A stretch of DNA of 64,000 bases from Acidobacteriota bacterium (GTDB lineage: Bacteria > Acidobacteriota > Terriglobia > Bryobacterales > Bryobacteraceae). Of the stretch, positions 44,856 to 53,660 are shown in pieces; position 1 is the first letter of the stretch; the number at the start of each line of letters is the position of its first letter. A program made the position numbers and the translations under genes. The notes under the pieces were generated by a model, which saw only the letters and a program-made list of their open reading frames with translations, had not been told where the DNA came from and did not search any database. The stretch covers positions 1-64,000 of the forward strand of contig JACPNQ010000019.1 in the NCBI GenBank assembly GCA_016185425.1. The letters run 5' to 3'.

Positions 44856-45178
44856 TCGTCGCCTTCCAATTCCAATTCGCGAACCAGGCCGCGTGGAAGT
44901 GCGACGAATGCAGATCGAAGGGCCTGGAAAAGCAACGCCGCTGCGGATATCTGCCGGAGGACGAGCGCGGAGCCGAGCGGCCGGTATGGGCCCGCGGCCC
45001 GGTGCTGTTGACGGAGTGTCCGCAGTCCTTCATCCGGCCGGCGAGCCTGACTCTGCTCGAAGAGCATCATGTCTGGCGGCTGGGGGCTCAAGGAGATTTG
45101 CGGAACTATCCAGCCAAGAGCGTCGAGGCGTTCACGGTGCTGGAAAGCGAACTTTTGCGGGAGAACAATCATGGCTAA
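44490..45178 (+). CDS. Tail assembly chaperone GT fusion made by -1 frameshift
   Basis: A predicted 229-residue product: 121 residues of G, then slippage at 44846-44852 and 108 residues read from 44852 to the TAA at 45176-45178. The extension has no internal stop and no own start. It looks protein-like, with LIVAFQFQFANQAAW, a possible metal knuckle (WKCDECRSKG and RRCGYLPED) and a C-terminal VEAFTVLESELLREN. It parallels lambda gpGT, which binds the tape measure during tail assembly. The stop overlaps the start of the next gene by 8 nt (ATGGCTAA). Confidence 0.82.
44835..44852 (+). other. Programmed -1 ribosomal frameshift site
   Basis: The slippery heptamer A AAA AAC (44846-44852) is phased CGA-AAA-AAC in the G frame, directly before TAA (44853-44855). 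A Shine-Dalgarno-like GAGGA at 44835-44839, ending 6 nt upstream, could stimulate slippage as in dnaX. No strong downstream hairpin is obvious. Confidence 0.85.
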
Positions 45179-45746
45179 GGATGAATTAAAAGCACTGCTC
45201 GAAAGCCTGCAAGGGGCCGGCGCAGGACGCATATTGAGCCCGGGGCTGCTGGCGCAGTTGCCATCGTTCGCGGAAAGCGTGACGGCGACGGGCACGAGGC
45301 AGGCGGCAGGTAGTGAATCGCGCGGCGCGACGATTGCAAAAAGCACGCTGCAAACGGCCGGCGGCGGGTTAACGCTGTTGCCCGTCGTGAGCGGTCTGTT
45401 GAAGCTTTTCGGCGTGGGCGGGAAGAAGGAAGAGCCGCCACCGCTCGAAAAGTTCACACTGCCTCCGTCGATACGGGCGGAAGCGGGGTTGAGCGCGTCG
45501 GGCGAAACGATTCTGATCGACCGGGGCGTTGGCGATCGTATCCGGCAATTGCCGGCGCAGAGCAGTCCGTTGGCGTCCAGCCTGGGCGCGAAACCGCCAG
45601 TGGCAGGAACGGGCGCGTCGATCACCGTGAACGTGCAGGCGATGGACAGCCAGTCGTTCCTGGACCGCCGTGAAGATATTGCGCGCGCGGTGCGGGAGGC
45701 GATGTTACAGTCGCACAGCCTGAACGACGTCGTGAGTGAACTCTAG
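45171..45746 (+). CDS. Very short tape-measure candidate
   Basis: A 191-residue protein following GT, where the tape measure gene normally lies. It has an N-terminal helix (KDELKALLESLQGAGAGRIL), a hydrophobic stretch (GGGLTLLPVVSGLLKLFGVG) and a C-terminus (ITVNVQAMDSQSFLDRREDI, then ARAVREAMLQSHSLNDVVSE) resembling the ends of tape-measure proteins. Tape measures usually exceed 500 residues. At about 1.5 A per residue this would specify a tail of only about 30 nm, or the protein has lost its ruler region. ATG 45171 has GGAG 7 nt upstream and overlaps the GT stop. Confidence 0.55.
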   Translation: MAKDELKALLESLQGAGAGRILSPGLLAQLPSFAESVTATGTRQAAGSESRGATIAKSTLQTAGGGLTLLPVVSGLLKLFGVGGKKEEPPPLEKFTLPPSIRAEAGLSASGETILIDRGVGDRIRQLPAQSSPLASSLGAKPPVAGTGASITVNVQAMDSQSFLDRREDIARAVREAMLQSHSLNDVVSEL

Positions 45747-45756
45747 GAGATTTTGT

Positions 45757-46113
45757 ATGAACGAGTTTCCACGACTGAAGACAGGCGCGGTGGCGCAGTA
45801 TCCGGCGCGGCGCGAGACGAGATTCTCGACACAGATCATGCGGTTTGTCGATGGCGGCGAGCAGCGGTTCCGCGAGTTCAGCGGGCCGCTGCGGCGGTGG
45901 ACGGTCGAGCTGATGACGCTGGACGACGAGGAAATGGATGCGCTGGAAGCGTTCTTCGCCGCGGAGCAGGGCGGATCCGGCACGTTCACATTCGTCGACC
46001 CATGGGACGGGACCGAGTATCCGGGTTGCAGCCTGGAGAACCCGGACGCGTTCTTCGAATTCACAGGAATACACGATGGCCGGACACGGTTAGTGGTCCG
46101 GCAGAACAGGTAA
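45757..46113 (+). CDS. DUF2460-like minor tail protein
   Basis: A 118-residue protein: FPRLKTGAVAQYPARRETRF, RFVDGGEQRFREF, LRRWTVEL and FTFVDPWDGTEYPGCSL. These blocks match the DUF2460/tail-tip family found in siphophages and gene-transfer agents (distal-tail-like proteins). ATG 45757 has AGGAGA 6 nt upstream. It is followed 3 nt later by a second, longer member. Confidence 0.75.
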   Translation: MNEFPRLKTGAVAQYPARRETRFSTQIMRFVDGGEQRFREFSGPLRRWTVELMTLDDEEMDALEAFFAAEQGGSGTFTFVDPWDGTEYPGCSLENPDAFFEFTGIHDGRTRLVVRQNR

Positions 46114-46116
46114 CTC

Positions 46117-46902
46117 ATGCGCTATTTTCCACAACTCGAAACGCTGACCGCGGGGCAATACCCGCTGCGCCGCGAACGGCATGAACGCGTGGTACGCCAT
46201 GAATCCCGGGATGGCCGGCTGCGGACCTACTATGACGGAAACGCAAGCCAAACCGGCTGGGTGTTGCGGTATCAGGGCCTGACCGACGGCGAGCGCGGCG
46301 CGATCGACTCGCTCTTCACTGCGTGCGAAGGGCGGCTGCAGACCTTCGTGTTTCTCGATCCGGCGGCCAACCTTTTGCGATGGAGCGAAGACCACAGCCA
46401 GGGAGCGTGGACGGTGGGTCCGATGATTGCGATGGAGCCGGGGCTACGCGATCAGTGGAATACGTTCCGGTCCACCAGGCTTACGAACAATGGCGGGATT
46501 GAGCAAAGCCTTTCGCAGACCATCACGGCACCGGGATCGCTGCAGTATTGCTTCAGCGCGTGGATTCAGGGAGCGGAAAGACCCTTCAAAATGCGCATTG
46601 CTTCGGGCGGCGTTGTCGTGGAGCGCGAGTTCGTCACCCGCTTCAACTGGAAGCGTTTTTACGTCGCTGGAAGGCCGGGCTCGAACGCGGAAAGCGTGAC
46701 CTTCAGCCTTATTTTCGAGCCGGGAATGCCTCTTTACGTGGCCGGATTGCAAGCCGAGGCGCAGCCGGCCCCAGGCGGCTACCGCCGCACCAACTCGCGC
46801 TCGGGCGTGTATCCGAACGCTCGTTTTGGCGAGGACGAACTGGCCTGGACACAGCAGGCACCGAACAATAACGCGGCAGCGATTCACATTGTCAGCCGTT
46901 AG
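46117..46902 (+). CDS. DUF2460-like tail protein with C-terminal jelly-roll-like domain
   Basis: A 261-residue protein. Residues 1-90 repeat the DUF2460 pattern (YFPQLETLTAGQYPLRRERH; LTDGERGAIDSLFTACEGRL; TFVFLDPAANLL). Residues about 95-235 form a beta-sandwich (GSLQYCFSAWIQGAERPFKM; VTFSLIFEPGMPLYVAGLQA) like carbohydrate-binding or concanavalin-type folds. The tandem with the preceding gene suggests duplication, with this copy gaining a surface-binding domain. Confidence 0.65.
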   Translation: MRYFPQLETLTAGQYPLRRERHERVVRHESRDGRLRTYYDGNASQTGWVLRYQGLTDGERGAIDSLFTACEGRLQTFVFLDPAANLLRWSEDHSQGAWTVGPMIAMEPGLRDQWNTFRSTRLTNNGGIEQSLSQTITAPGSLQYCFSAWIQGAERPFKMRIASGGVVVEREFVTRFNWKRFYVAGRPGSNAESVTFSLIFEPGMPLYVAGLQAEAQPAPGGYRRTNSRSGVYPNARFGEDELAWTQQAPNNNAAAIHIVSR

Positions 46903-46932
46903 CAGAGACCGAACGTTGAAAGCGGAAAAGCC

Positions 46933-49900
46933 ATGCCCACGATATTCGAAATAAAGGAACAGGAAGTTCTCGAAACCCCTATTCTGCTGTTCGATTGCGA
47001 ACTTCGCAATGGACAACACGAATACTGGGCGACGCACCAAGTGTCGTTTGACGGGAACCTCTATCTGGCCACGCTGGTGGACCATAGCCAGTTCGACATG
47101 CGCGCCCAATCGGAAGACGGGATTGACGCGGCGGCGAAGATTTCGCTGACGCTTGCCAATACCGACTCGCGCTACTCGCAGGTGGAACGGACGATTGGCT
47201 GGAAGGGCGCCAAGCTGACGGTGCGCTTCGTGTTCTTCGATTTGAAGAACGATGCGCCCGCGTCGGAGGCCCCGGTGCTCTTCCGCGGCGTCGCCAATGC
47301 GCCGGAGAACATGAAGGAGTCGACGCTGCGGTTGTCGTTCAACAACCGGCTGAACTTTCAGCGTGTCGCGCTGCCGGAGATCCGCATACAGAAGCGATGT
47401 CCGTGGATGTTCCCGGCCAATTCGGCGCAGCGGCAGGAGGCGATGGACGGCGGCGAGCGCGGCGCGTATTCGCCGTTCTTCCGCTGCGGCTATTCGGCGG
47501 GAGAGACGGGCGGCGCGGGCAATCTGAATGGCTCCGTCCCCTACACCTCGTGCGACTACACGCGCAGTGCGTGCGAACAGCGCGGCATGTTCAAAACCGA
47601 CAGCGCGAATTCGATCACGCGGCGTTTCGGCGGGGTGGAGTTTGTGCCGTCGAGCGTGCTGGTGCGCGGGTATGGCGAGAAGGGTTCGCATCTTAGCGGG
47701 CCGATCGACAACGAGGCGAAGTACAACGACGTTGTTCCGCTAATCTATGGGACTGCCTGGGTGCAGCCGCCGGTGACGCTGGCGCGCAACGACGGCAACC
47801 TGACGCGCATGGAGGTACTGCTGGGCGCGGGCGAGATGCAGAGCGTGATGAAGATCATCGTCAACGACATTGAGATTCCGCGCGGCTCGGCGGGGCGCGA
47901 CATGACGGCGACGGGTTGGTACAACATCGTGAGCCTGGGCAACCGGACCGGCGACTTCAACCTGGACTTCCGCGACGCCGCGGGGAACCCTGTGGGCGAT
48001 CCGTACGGGAGCATGGCCGTTGTGTCGGTTGTGGTGCCGAACCGCATTCACGATGGACGGTCACTACCGCGCGTGCAGGCGCTGGTTGAGGGGATGAAGC
48101 TGCCGACGTTCGATGAGAATGGGACGTTCGTTTCGAATGTGTTCACGAACAATCCGGCATGGGTGTTGCTGGATGTGCTGCGGCGCAGCGGGTGGGAACT
48201 GAGCGAGTTGGATGTACCCAGCTTCGCGCAGACGGCGCTCTACTGCGACGATCCGATCACAACGCCGGACCTGCATGGCAACACGGTGAGCATTCGGCGA
48301 TTCCAGTGCAATTTGGCGGTGCGGAAGCGGCGAAGCGCGGCGGACGTGCTGCGCGGCGTGCGGAACACGTCCGGATTGATGCTGCGCTTCGGCAACGGGG
48401 GCAAGTTGCAGTGCCAGTTTGAATCGACGCTTGCGGTACAGCAGGCGTCGAAGGCGGCGGGCAGCAATGCTTCGGAGGCGCTGCTGGGGGGATGGCCGGC
48501 GTACGAGTTTGGGGATGGCTCGACGCCGGCCGGCGGGATACTGCGGGGCGAAGGCGATGAACCGAAGATCCGGTTCTTCAGCCGCTCTTCGGCCGATGCG
48601 CCGAACCGCTTCAGCGTAGAGTTTCAGGACGCGTTCAACGAGTATCAGCAGGATTCCGTTTCGCTGGTAGACGTGGACGACGTGCTGGCGAGCGGTCAGG
48701 AGACGAGCGCCGCTCTACCAGCGCTCGGTCTCGCGAATTTCGACCAGGCGACGCGGATGGTAAAACTGCAGCTTCTGAAGTCCGTGAAAGGCAACCTGTA
48801 TGTGGAATTCGAGAGCAGCGTGCGCGCTTTCGGTTTGCGGCCGGGAGATCTGATCACGCTGACCTATGAGAAGGAAGGATTCCTGCGGCAGCCGTTCCGT
48901 GTACTGCGGCTGGCGCCGGCGTTGAATCACCAGACAACGGTGATCACGGCGCAGCTTCACGATGACGACTGGTATGTGCAGACGGCGGGAAACGGCGCCA
49001 CGTCGAGCGGCCGGCAGCCCAAGTACGAATTGGGTTTGCCTCGGCCGTTGGGCGGTTCTGTGCTTGATGGCGATGGCATTCCGCAGTTCGGCATTACCGA
49101 GAGTTACGACGAAGGGACCGATGGGACAGCGCAGACTCGGCTGACCGTCGGGTTCAAGGCGCCGGCGAAACCGTCTGCGAGCCGCGCGGGGATTCCGCTG
49201 GTCGGATTCTCGGCGCTGCCGCAAGGCACGGGCGGCACGTTAAAGGGTGACCAAGTCCTCTACTACGCGGTAACCGGCGTGGATACCGATGGCGCGGAGA
49301 GCGGGTTATCGTTCATCGTCCATGCGGTGATTCCTGTAGGGACCAACACGAACACGGTGGCGTTGCAGAACTTGAGCTTCAGTGCGCAGACGGCGTCCTT
49401 CCACGTGTATCGCGGAAACAGTCCGCAGCAGTTGCATCGGATAGCGGAAAGTGTGGCGATCACACCGGCATTCACCGATACGGGATTGGCCGATGGGCTG
49501 GTCGCGCCGCCGGATGAGAACTACTCGCACGCCAATTTCTTTTGGCGATGGGAGTTGCAGGGGCCTCAAACGGCGACGACCGGGACGTGGAACACCGTGG
49601 GCAACAGCACGCTGACGATGCCTGGGAATGCGTATCGCGGGCAGGTAGTGCGAATCGTGTCCGGCAAGGGCGCGGGGCAGGAGCGGAGGATCTACGGCAA
49701 TACCCCGACGCATCTGACGTTAGAGGACAAGTGGGCGGTGATTCCGGATTCGACGAGCAAGTTCGTTGTGGCGGAGCCGAGTTGGAATTTTGGCGCGACA
49801 TCGGCGACGAGTCCGGTCACGTTCCTGGCACCGAACCGCGAGGGCTATACGCTGCATGTTTCGGGACGGCCGGCGAACGCGAATAACAAGGAGTGTCCGT

Positions 49901-50859
49901 TCGAACTGTGCCCGCTGACGAGTTGGCGTATTGTTGGCGCGGCAGGGCAACTGCTGGATGTGGAGGCGCCGCCGAAGCCGGTGTTCGCGATGCAGGTGAA
50001 GGGCGATGGAACGATCGACCTGCTGAGCGTGGGCTTCCCGACGTTCGACAATACGCGAGGCATTGCCGCGGGTACGTTGACGCTTCGCTATTGGGATGAG
50101 CTGTTGAGCCCATCGACACTGCTGCTAGCGGCACCCGTGGATAACGCGGCGACGACGATTACGGTGAGTGACACGGCGGTAACGGCCGGCGCTTATCTAC
50201 AGATCGGTGAAGAGATACTTCGGGTGAATGCCGTGGCGGCGGGCGGGACCACACTTGCGGTGACGCGCGGATCGCATAGCTCCCCACCGAGTGCGCACGC
50301 CGCCGGTACGCGGGTGTATCTGCTGCGGAACCGGACGGAGATCGTACCATTCAGCCGTGATTTCTTCGGTTCGCCGGCGAGCGGCAGCTACAACTACACG
50401 GTGAATCTGTCGCATGCCCGCGTGGCGGCGGCGGATTTCTTTGTGACCAATCAGCGGGGCGACAGCGCTGTGGATCAGCGGTGCTTCACCGCGACCGCCG
50501 AATTCGGTCTGCGCACGCTGATGGGGGGGCAGTTGAATCTGCAAGTGGAGGGACCACTGGCGATTGAGGACGACGCCACTCCGCCGGTGGTGATCGAAGA
50601 CTACCTGGCGATGAAGGACGTCTACGCCGTGGTGCAGGAGGCGCCCACCGAAGTACCGGTGGAGTTGCGCCTGCGCCAGGACGCGGATGCGATCTGTACA
50701 TTGACGATACCCGTGAACGCCACGATTTCGAACGTAGTGGACGGGTTCGGACTGGCGGCTTTGCGCGCCGGTTCGCAATTGCACCTGGATATTGTCTCGG
50801 TGGGCCAAACGGCCACCAGCACGCCGGGCGCCGACTTAACCGTAACGATTCGACTCTGA
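46933..50859 (+). CDS. Tail hub/tip protein: gpL/DUF2163-like plus gpJ-like fusion with Fn3 domains
   Basis: A 1308-residue protein, the largest in the cluster. Residues 1-230 resemble DUF2163/BR0599 hub proteins and carry four cysteines, Cys156, Cys185, Cys207 and Cys214 (RCPW; RCGY; SCDYTRSAC), spaced as in proteins that hold a 4Fe-4S cluster. Residues about 260-690 follow the gpJ-like baseplate-hub pattern (VPLIYGTAWVQPPVTLARND; NNPAWVLLDVLRRSGWELSE). Fn3-like domains follow (YYAVTGVDTDGAESGLSF), then beta-rich repeats. It probably closes the tail tip and contacts the recipient cell. In lambda these roles are split between L and J. Confidence 0.75.
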   Translation: MPTIFEIKEQEVLETPILLFDCELRNGQHEYWATHQVSFDGNLYLATLVDHSQFDMRAQSEDGIDAAAKISLTLANTDSRYSQVERTIGWKGAKLTVRFVFFDLKNDAPASEAPVLFRGVANAPENMKESTLRLSFNNRLNFQRVALPEIRIQKRCPWMFPANSAQRQEAMDGGERGAYSPFFRCGYSAGETGGAGNLNGSVPYTSCDYTRSACEQRGMFKTDSANSITRRFGGVEFVPSSVLVRGYGEKGSHLSGPIDNEAKYNDVVPLIYGTAWVQPPVTLARNDGNLTRMEVLLGAGEMQSVMKIIVNDIEIPRGSAGRDMTATGWYNIVSLGNRTGDFNLDFRDAAGNPVGDPYGSMAVVSVVVPNRIHDGRSLPRVQALVEGMKLPTFDENGTFVSNVFTNNPAWVLLDVLRRSGWELSELDVPSFAQTALYCDDPITTPDLHGNTVSIRRFQCNLAVRKRRSAADVLRGVRNTSGLMLRFGNGGKLQCQFESTLAVQQASKAAGSNASEALLGGWPAYEFGDGSTPAGGILRGEGDEPKIRFFSRSSADAPNRFSVEFQDAFNEYQQDSVSLVDVDDVLASGQETSAALPALGLANFDQATRMVKLQLLKSVKGNLYVEFESSVRAFGLRPGDLITLTYEKEGFLRQPFRVLRLAPALNHQTTVITAQLHDDDWYVQTAGNGATSSGRQPKYELGLPRPLGGSVLDGDGIPQFGITESYDEGTDGTAQTRLTVGFKAPAKPSASRAGIPLVGFSALPQGTGGTLKGDQVLYYAVTGVDTDGAESGLSFIVHAVIPVGTNTNTVALQNLSFSAQTASFHVYRGNSPQQLHRIAESVAITPAFTDTGLADGLVAPPDENYSHANFFWRWELQGPQTATTGTWNTVGNSTLTMPGNAYRGQVVRIVSGKGAGQERRIYGNTPTHLTLEDKWAVIPDSTSKFVVAEPSWNFGATSATSPVTFLAPNREGYTLHVSGRPANANNKECPFELCPLTSWRIVGAAGQLLDVEAPPKPVFAMQVKGDGTIDLLSVGFPTFDNTRGIAAGTLTLRYWDELLSPSTLLLAAPVDNAATTITVSDTAVTAGAYLQIGEEILRVNAVAAGGTTLAVTRGSHSSPPSAHAAGTRVYLLRNRTEIVPFSRDFFGSPASGSYNYTVNLSHARVAAADFFVTNQRGDSAVDQRCFTATAEFGLRTLMGGQLNLQVEGPLAIEDDATPPVVIEDYLAMKDVYAVVQEAPTEVPVELRLRQDADAICTLTIPVNATISNVVDGFGLAALRAGSQLHLDIVSVGQTATSTPGADLTVTIRL

Positions 50860-50864
50860 AACCT

Positions 50865-53591
50865 ATGCCGGAAACACTCGAAAAACTGCGACCCGACCGC
50901 GACTTGCAGGTCTACTTTGAAAGGCCCTCGGCCATTGCCGCCATGAGCGGCGCCACGCCCAACGGTTTCACCGCCAGCGGGACGTGGCGCCAGCAGTTTG
51001 ATTGGTGCGTCATCGAGTGGAACCGCGAGAACGTGTTCGAACATCCGCGCTTTCGGAACTTGCCAGACGGCAATCTGAGCGGATTGACATTGACCTATGA
51101 GGAGACGCGCGACAACTGCATCCCGATGGATTCGGATCTCTATCCGACCGTCGACTGGCCCTACCTGCGCGTGTGGGCCGACGATGCGGGCGTGGAGACT
51201 TTCTATCAGGTGAAACTGCGGGACTACGCGACGCCAATTGCCGGGAGCTATGTTGCCGCGACGGCCACGTTCGAGCTAAAGGGCACGCCGAACGCAGGCG
51301 ACATCGTTGGCTTGGCATGGATGGGCGAAAACTACAAACACGACGTGGCGGGCGGGGACACGTTAACGACGATTGCCGGCGCGATTGTGGCGAGCATCAA
51401 TGCGGCCTCGGCGACGATGACGGCCTCCAACTCCGGCGCGGCGATCACGCTGACTTCGGCGGCAACTGGAGCGAATGGGAATACGGTTGGCGCGTATGGA
51501 ACCGTATCCGGATCGGCCAATGAATATTGGGAGCCTGCCGCGGCAACCCTTGGCGGCGGCGTTTCTCCGGCGAAATGGCGGGTGGTGTTGCCGCTGGGCG
51601 CGTTGACGGATAAAGACGGACACTCCGTGCCGATGACCAAGGTTCGGAAGATGCGGTGGACCTATGCGGCGGCGATGCAGACGGGCGCTTATGTAAGGAG
51701 CGAGTTCGCGGCCGTTGTCAGCAATTGGTCGGTAACGGGGGCGAATCGCGGCTACCGTGCGGCCGGACCGGGAAGCCGCCGTTTGGAAGATGACCATAAG
51801 AAGGTCAGCTACTACGGCAGCCATTGGATGACGTCAAAAGGGAATTTCTCCGGCGGCACGATTCATTCGACGGCGACGTACGGCGAGAGCGTGACGATTC
51901 CCTACCACTGTCCGCAAACGCATGAGCTCTATTTGGGAACGCGGCTGTTGACGGCCGGCGCGGATATCGCGCTGCGCGTCGATACCGAAACGCCGCGCGT
52001 CATTTCGCTGCGGGCGAATGGCGAGGACGCTTTGATGCGGGTGCCGCTCGGACAGTATGGTCCGGGGGATCACAGCGTCCTCGTCTCACATAACGGGCCG
52101 GGTGGTTACGCGTTCTATTTCGATTTTCTGGAAGTGGCGATCCCGGCTGCGACCGTGAGCGATCAGCCTGTGGAGGAGAAGGTGACGCTGGCGACGGACT
52201 GGGATACCGACCATTCGATCGCGCTGCCGGCCGAGCGCACAGCGTGGATGATCCATTCGCTGGGGTTTCGCGGGCGCGTGAATCATTATGTCGGGGCGTT
52301 ATGGTTCTACGAGTTGTATCGGAAGGAGCATCAGTACGCCTCGGCGACGGTGGACTTCACCGGGACGCCAACGGTGAATGACTACACCGACATTACGATT
52401 GGCCGCGTGGGAGAGCCGGGATCGGAGCTGGTGGTTCGCCATTTGAACTTGTACGGCGATACGGCGGCGACGATCTGTAAGGCGTTTGAGCTGGAGTTCA
52501 ACCGCGGCTATACAGCGATTCGCGCAGTGGCATCGGGAACGCGGTTGACGATCTATGCGCGCGCGATGGGCGACGCGGGGGAGTCGGTAAGTCTGGGTGT
52601 ATCGCCAGCATCGGGAGCCTTCGCGTTGACGAAATCGGCATCGAACCTAACCGGCGGCGAGGACGGAAGTTGGTACACGGATACGGAAGCCGATCCGCGG
52701 ATCAACCGGGCGTGCCGGGATTGGTCGCGCGGATTCTTTAGCGCCTGCAAGTCGTATGGTTTGGATGTAACGGCGGCGTTCTCGCTGGAACTGCAGCACG
52801 GCGATCCGTCACCGGAGGCAGGCATCGGCCAGCGATATTCGACGGGCGCGCCGTGCCTGTTGAACACGCCCGCGCTGCAGACGAACTTCTCGCCTGTGAG
52901 CCGGGCGTATTGGGAGAAGGTGCATCTGGAGATGGCTGACATTCTGGCCGCCGCCGGACATGTGCCGTATCTGCAGTTTGGCGAAGTGCAGTGGTGGTAC
53001 TTCCCGAACATGGAGCCGTTCGATACGCCGATATCCATGCCTTACTACGACCAGTACACGAAGGACCAATTCAAGGCCGGGTACGGATTCCCGCTGCGGT
53101 TTATCGGCAACAACGCCGTGAATCCGGCCGACTTTCCAGAGGAGGCGGCATTCCTGCCTACGCTGATCGGACAGTTTACCGACGCGGTGCGGGCCCACGT
53201 ACTTGCCGCGCATCCGAACTGCCGGTTTGAGGTGTTATATCCGACCGATGTGAATGACACGGCGTGGGGGCACCTGGTGAATTATCCGAATGCGGCCTGG
53301 ACGCCGGCGAAACTCAATAGCCTGAAGACCGAAAGCTTCGGATTCACGTTTTCGCGGGACTTAAACAAGTCGAAGTATTCGATCAACTACGGTGTGGGCA
53401 GGGGATTCCAACGGAACAAGCGGAGCTTCCTGGTTGGACCGGGCGATTCGTCGACCACTTGGGAGAAGGAAGCGCGGATTGCGAAGAAGCAGAATCTGGA
53501 GTCGATTGTGCTGTTTGCGCTGGATCAGTTCTGCCTGATTGGGTATCCGGTACCGTTCTGGAAGCAGCAGCGCAGGAGCCGGAGGTTCTAA
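50865..53591 (+). CDS. Large tail-tip protein with glycosidase-like C-terminal domain
   Basis: A 908-residue protein. The N-terminal half is beta-rich with two related modules, around 125-225 (TFELKGTPNAGDIVGLAWMG; TTIAGAIVASINAASATM) and 500-600 (VDFTGTPTVNDYTDITIGRV). Residues about 610-890 read like a TIM-barrel hydrolase: SLELQHGDP with Glu642, YLQFGEVQWWYFPN with Glu707, and a late FGFTFSRD. The two Glu could be acid/base and nucleophile of a glycosidase that degrades surface polysaccharide. Gene-transfer agents also carry TIM-barrel hub proteins. It is the last gene of the cluster; no terminator follows before the ilv leader. Confidence 0.65.
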   Translation: MPETLEKLRPDRDLQVYFERPSAIAAMSGATPNGFTASGTWRQQFDWCVIEWNRENVFEHPRFRNLPDGNLSGLTLTYEETRDNCIPMDSDLYPTVDWPYLRVWADDAGVETFYQVKLRDYATPIAGSYVAATATFELKGTPNAGDIVGLAWMGENYKHDVAGGDTLTTIAGAIVASINAASATMTASNSGAAITLTSAATGANGNTVGAYGTVSGSANEYWEPAAATLGGGVSPAKWRVVLPLGALTDKDGHSVPMTKVRKMRWTYAAAMQTGAYVRSEFAAVVSNWSVTGANRGYRAAGPGSRRLEDDHKKVSYYGSHWMTSKGNFSGGTIHSTATYGESVTIPYHCPQTHELYLGTRLLTAGADIALRVDTETPRVISLRANGEDALMRVPLGQYGPGDHSVLVSHNGPGGYAFYFDFLEVAIPAATVSDQPVEEKVTLATDWDTDHSIALPAERTAWMIHSLGFRGRVNHYVGALWFYELYRKEHQYASATVDFTGTPTVNDYTDITIGRVGEPGSELVVRHLNLYGDTAATICKAFELEFNRGYTAIRAVASGTRLTIYARAMGDAGESVSLGVSPASGAFALTKSASNLTGGEDGSWYTDTEADPRINRACRDWSRGFFSACKSYGLDVTAAFSLELQHGDPSPEAGIGQRYSTGAPCLLNTPALQTNFSPVSRAYWEKVHLEMADILAAAGHVPYLQFGEVQWWYFPNMEPFDTPISMPYYDQYTKDQFKAGYGFPLRFIGNNAVNPADFPEEAAFLPTLIGQFTDAVRAHVLAAHPNCRFEVLYPTDVNDTAWGHLVNYPNAAWTPAKLNSLKTESFGFTFSRDLNKSKYSINYGVGRGFQRNKRSFLVGPGDSSTTWEKEARIAKKQNLESIVLFALDQFCLIGYPVPFWKQQRRSRRF

Positions 53592-53660
53592 TTGGCGTAT
53601 AAACCGATTTAATAGCCGGAGAGAGTTGCATTTAGTTCGCTTTTGCCTTACGCTCAAAGG

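Larger units (their letters stand above)
36333..53591 (+). mobile_element. Tailed-phage structural gene cluster (domesticated prophage or GTA-like)
   Basis: About 17 kb of plus-strand genes in phage order: putative regulator, TerS, TerL, portal, scaffold, P22-like coat, small connector genes, tail-tube candidate, G and GT chaperones, short tape measure, two DUF2460-type proteins, a large hub and a large receptor/enzyme protein. Integrase, excisionase, replication, repressor, lysin and holin genes are not recognised, and flanking genes are ordinary metabolic genes with no att-like repeat seen. Base composition and codon use look like the chromosome. This fits a gene-transfer agent or another domesticated particle; a decayed prophage is the main alternative. 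The left edge is uncertain (36333 or 36970). Confidence 0.75.

Noticed and set aside
36333..53591. Tailocin or contractile injection system
   Set aside because: Terminase, portal, scaffold and coat genes are present and no sheath or spike gene was recognised.
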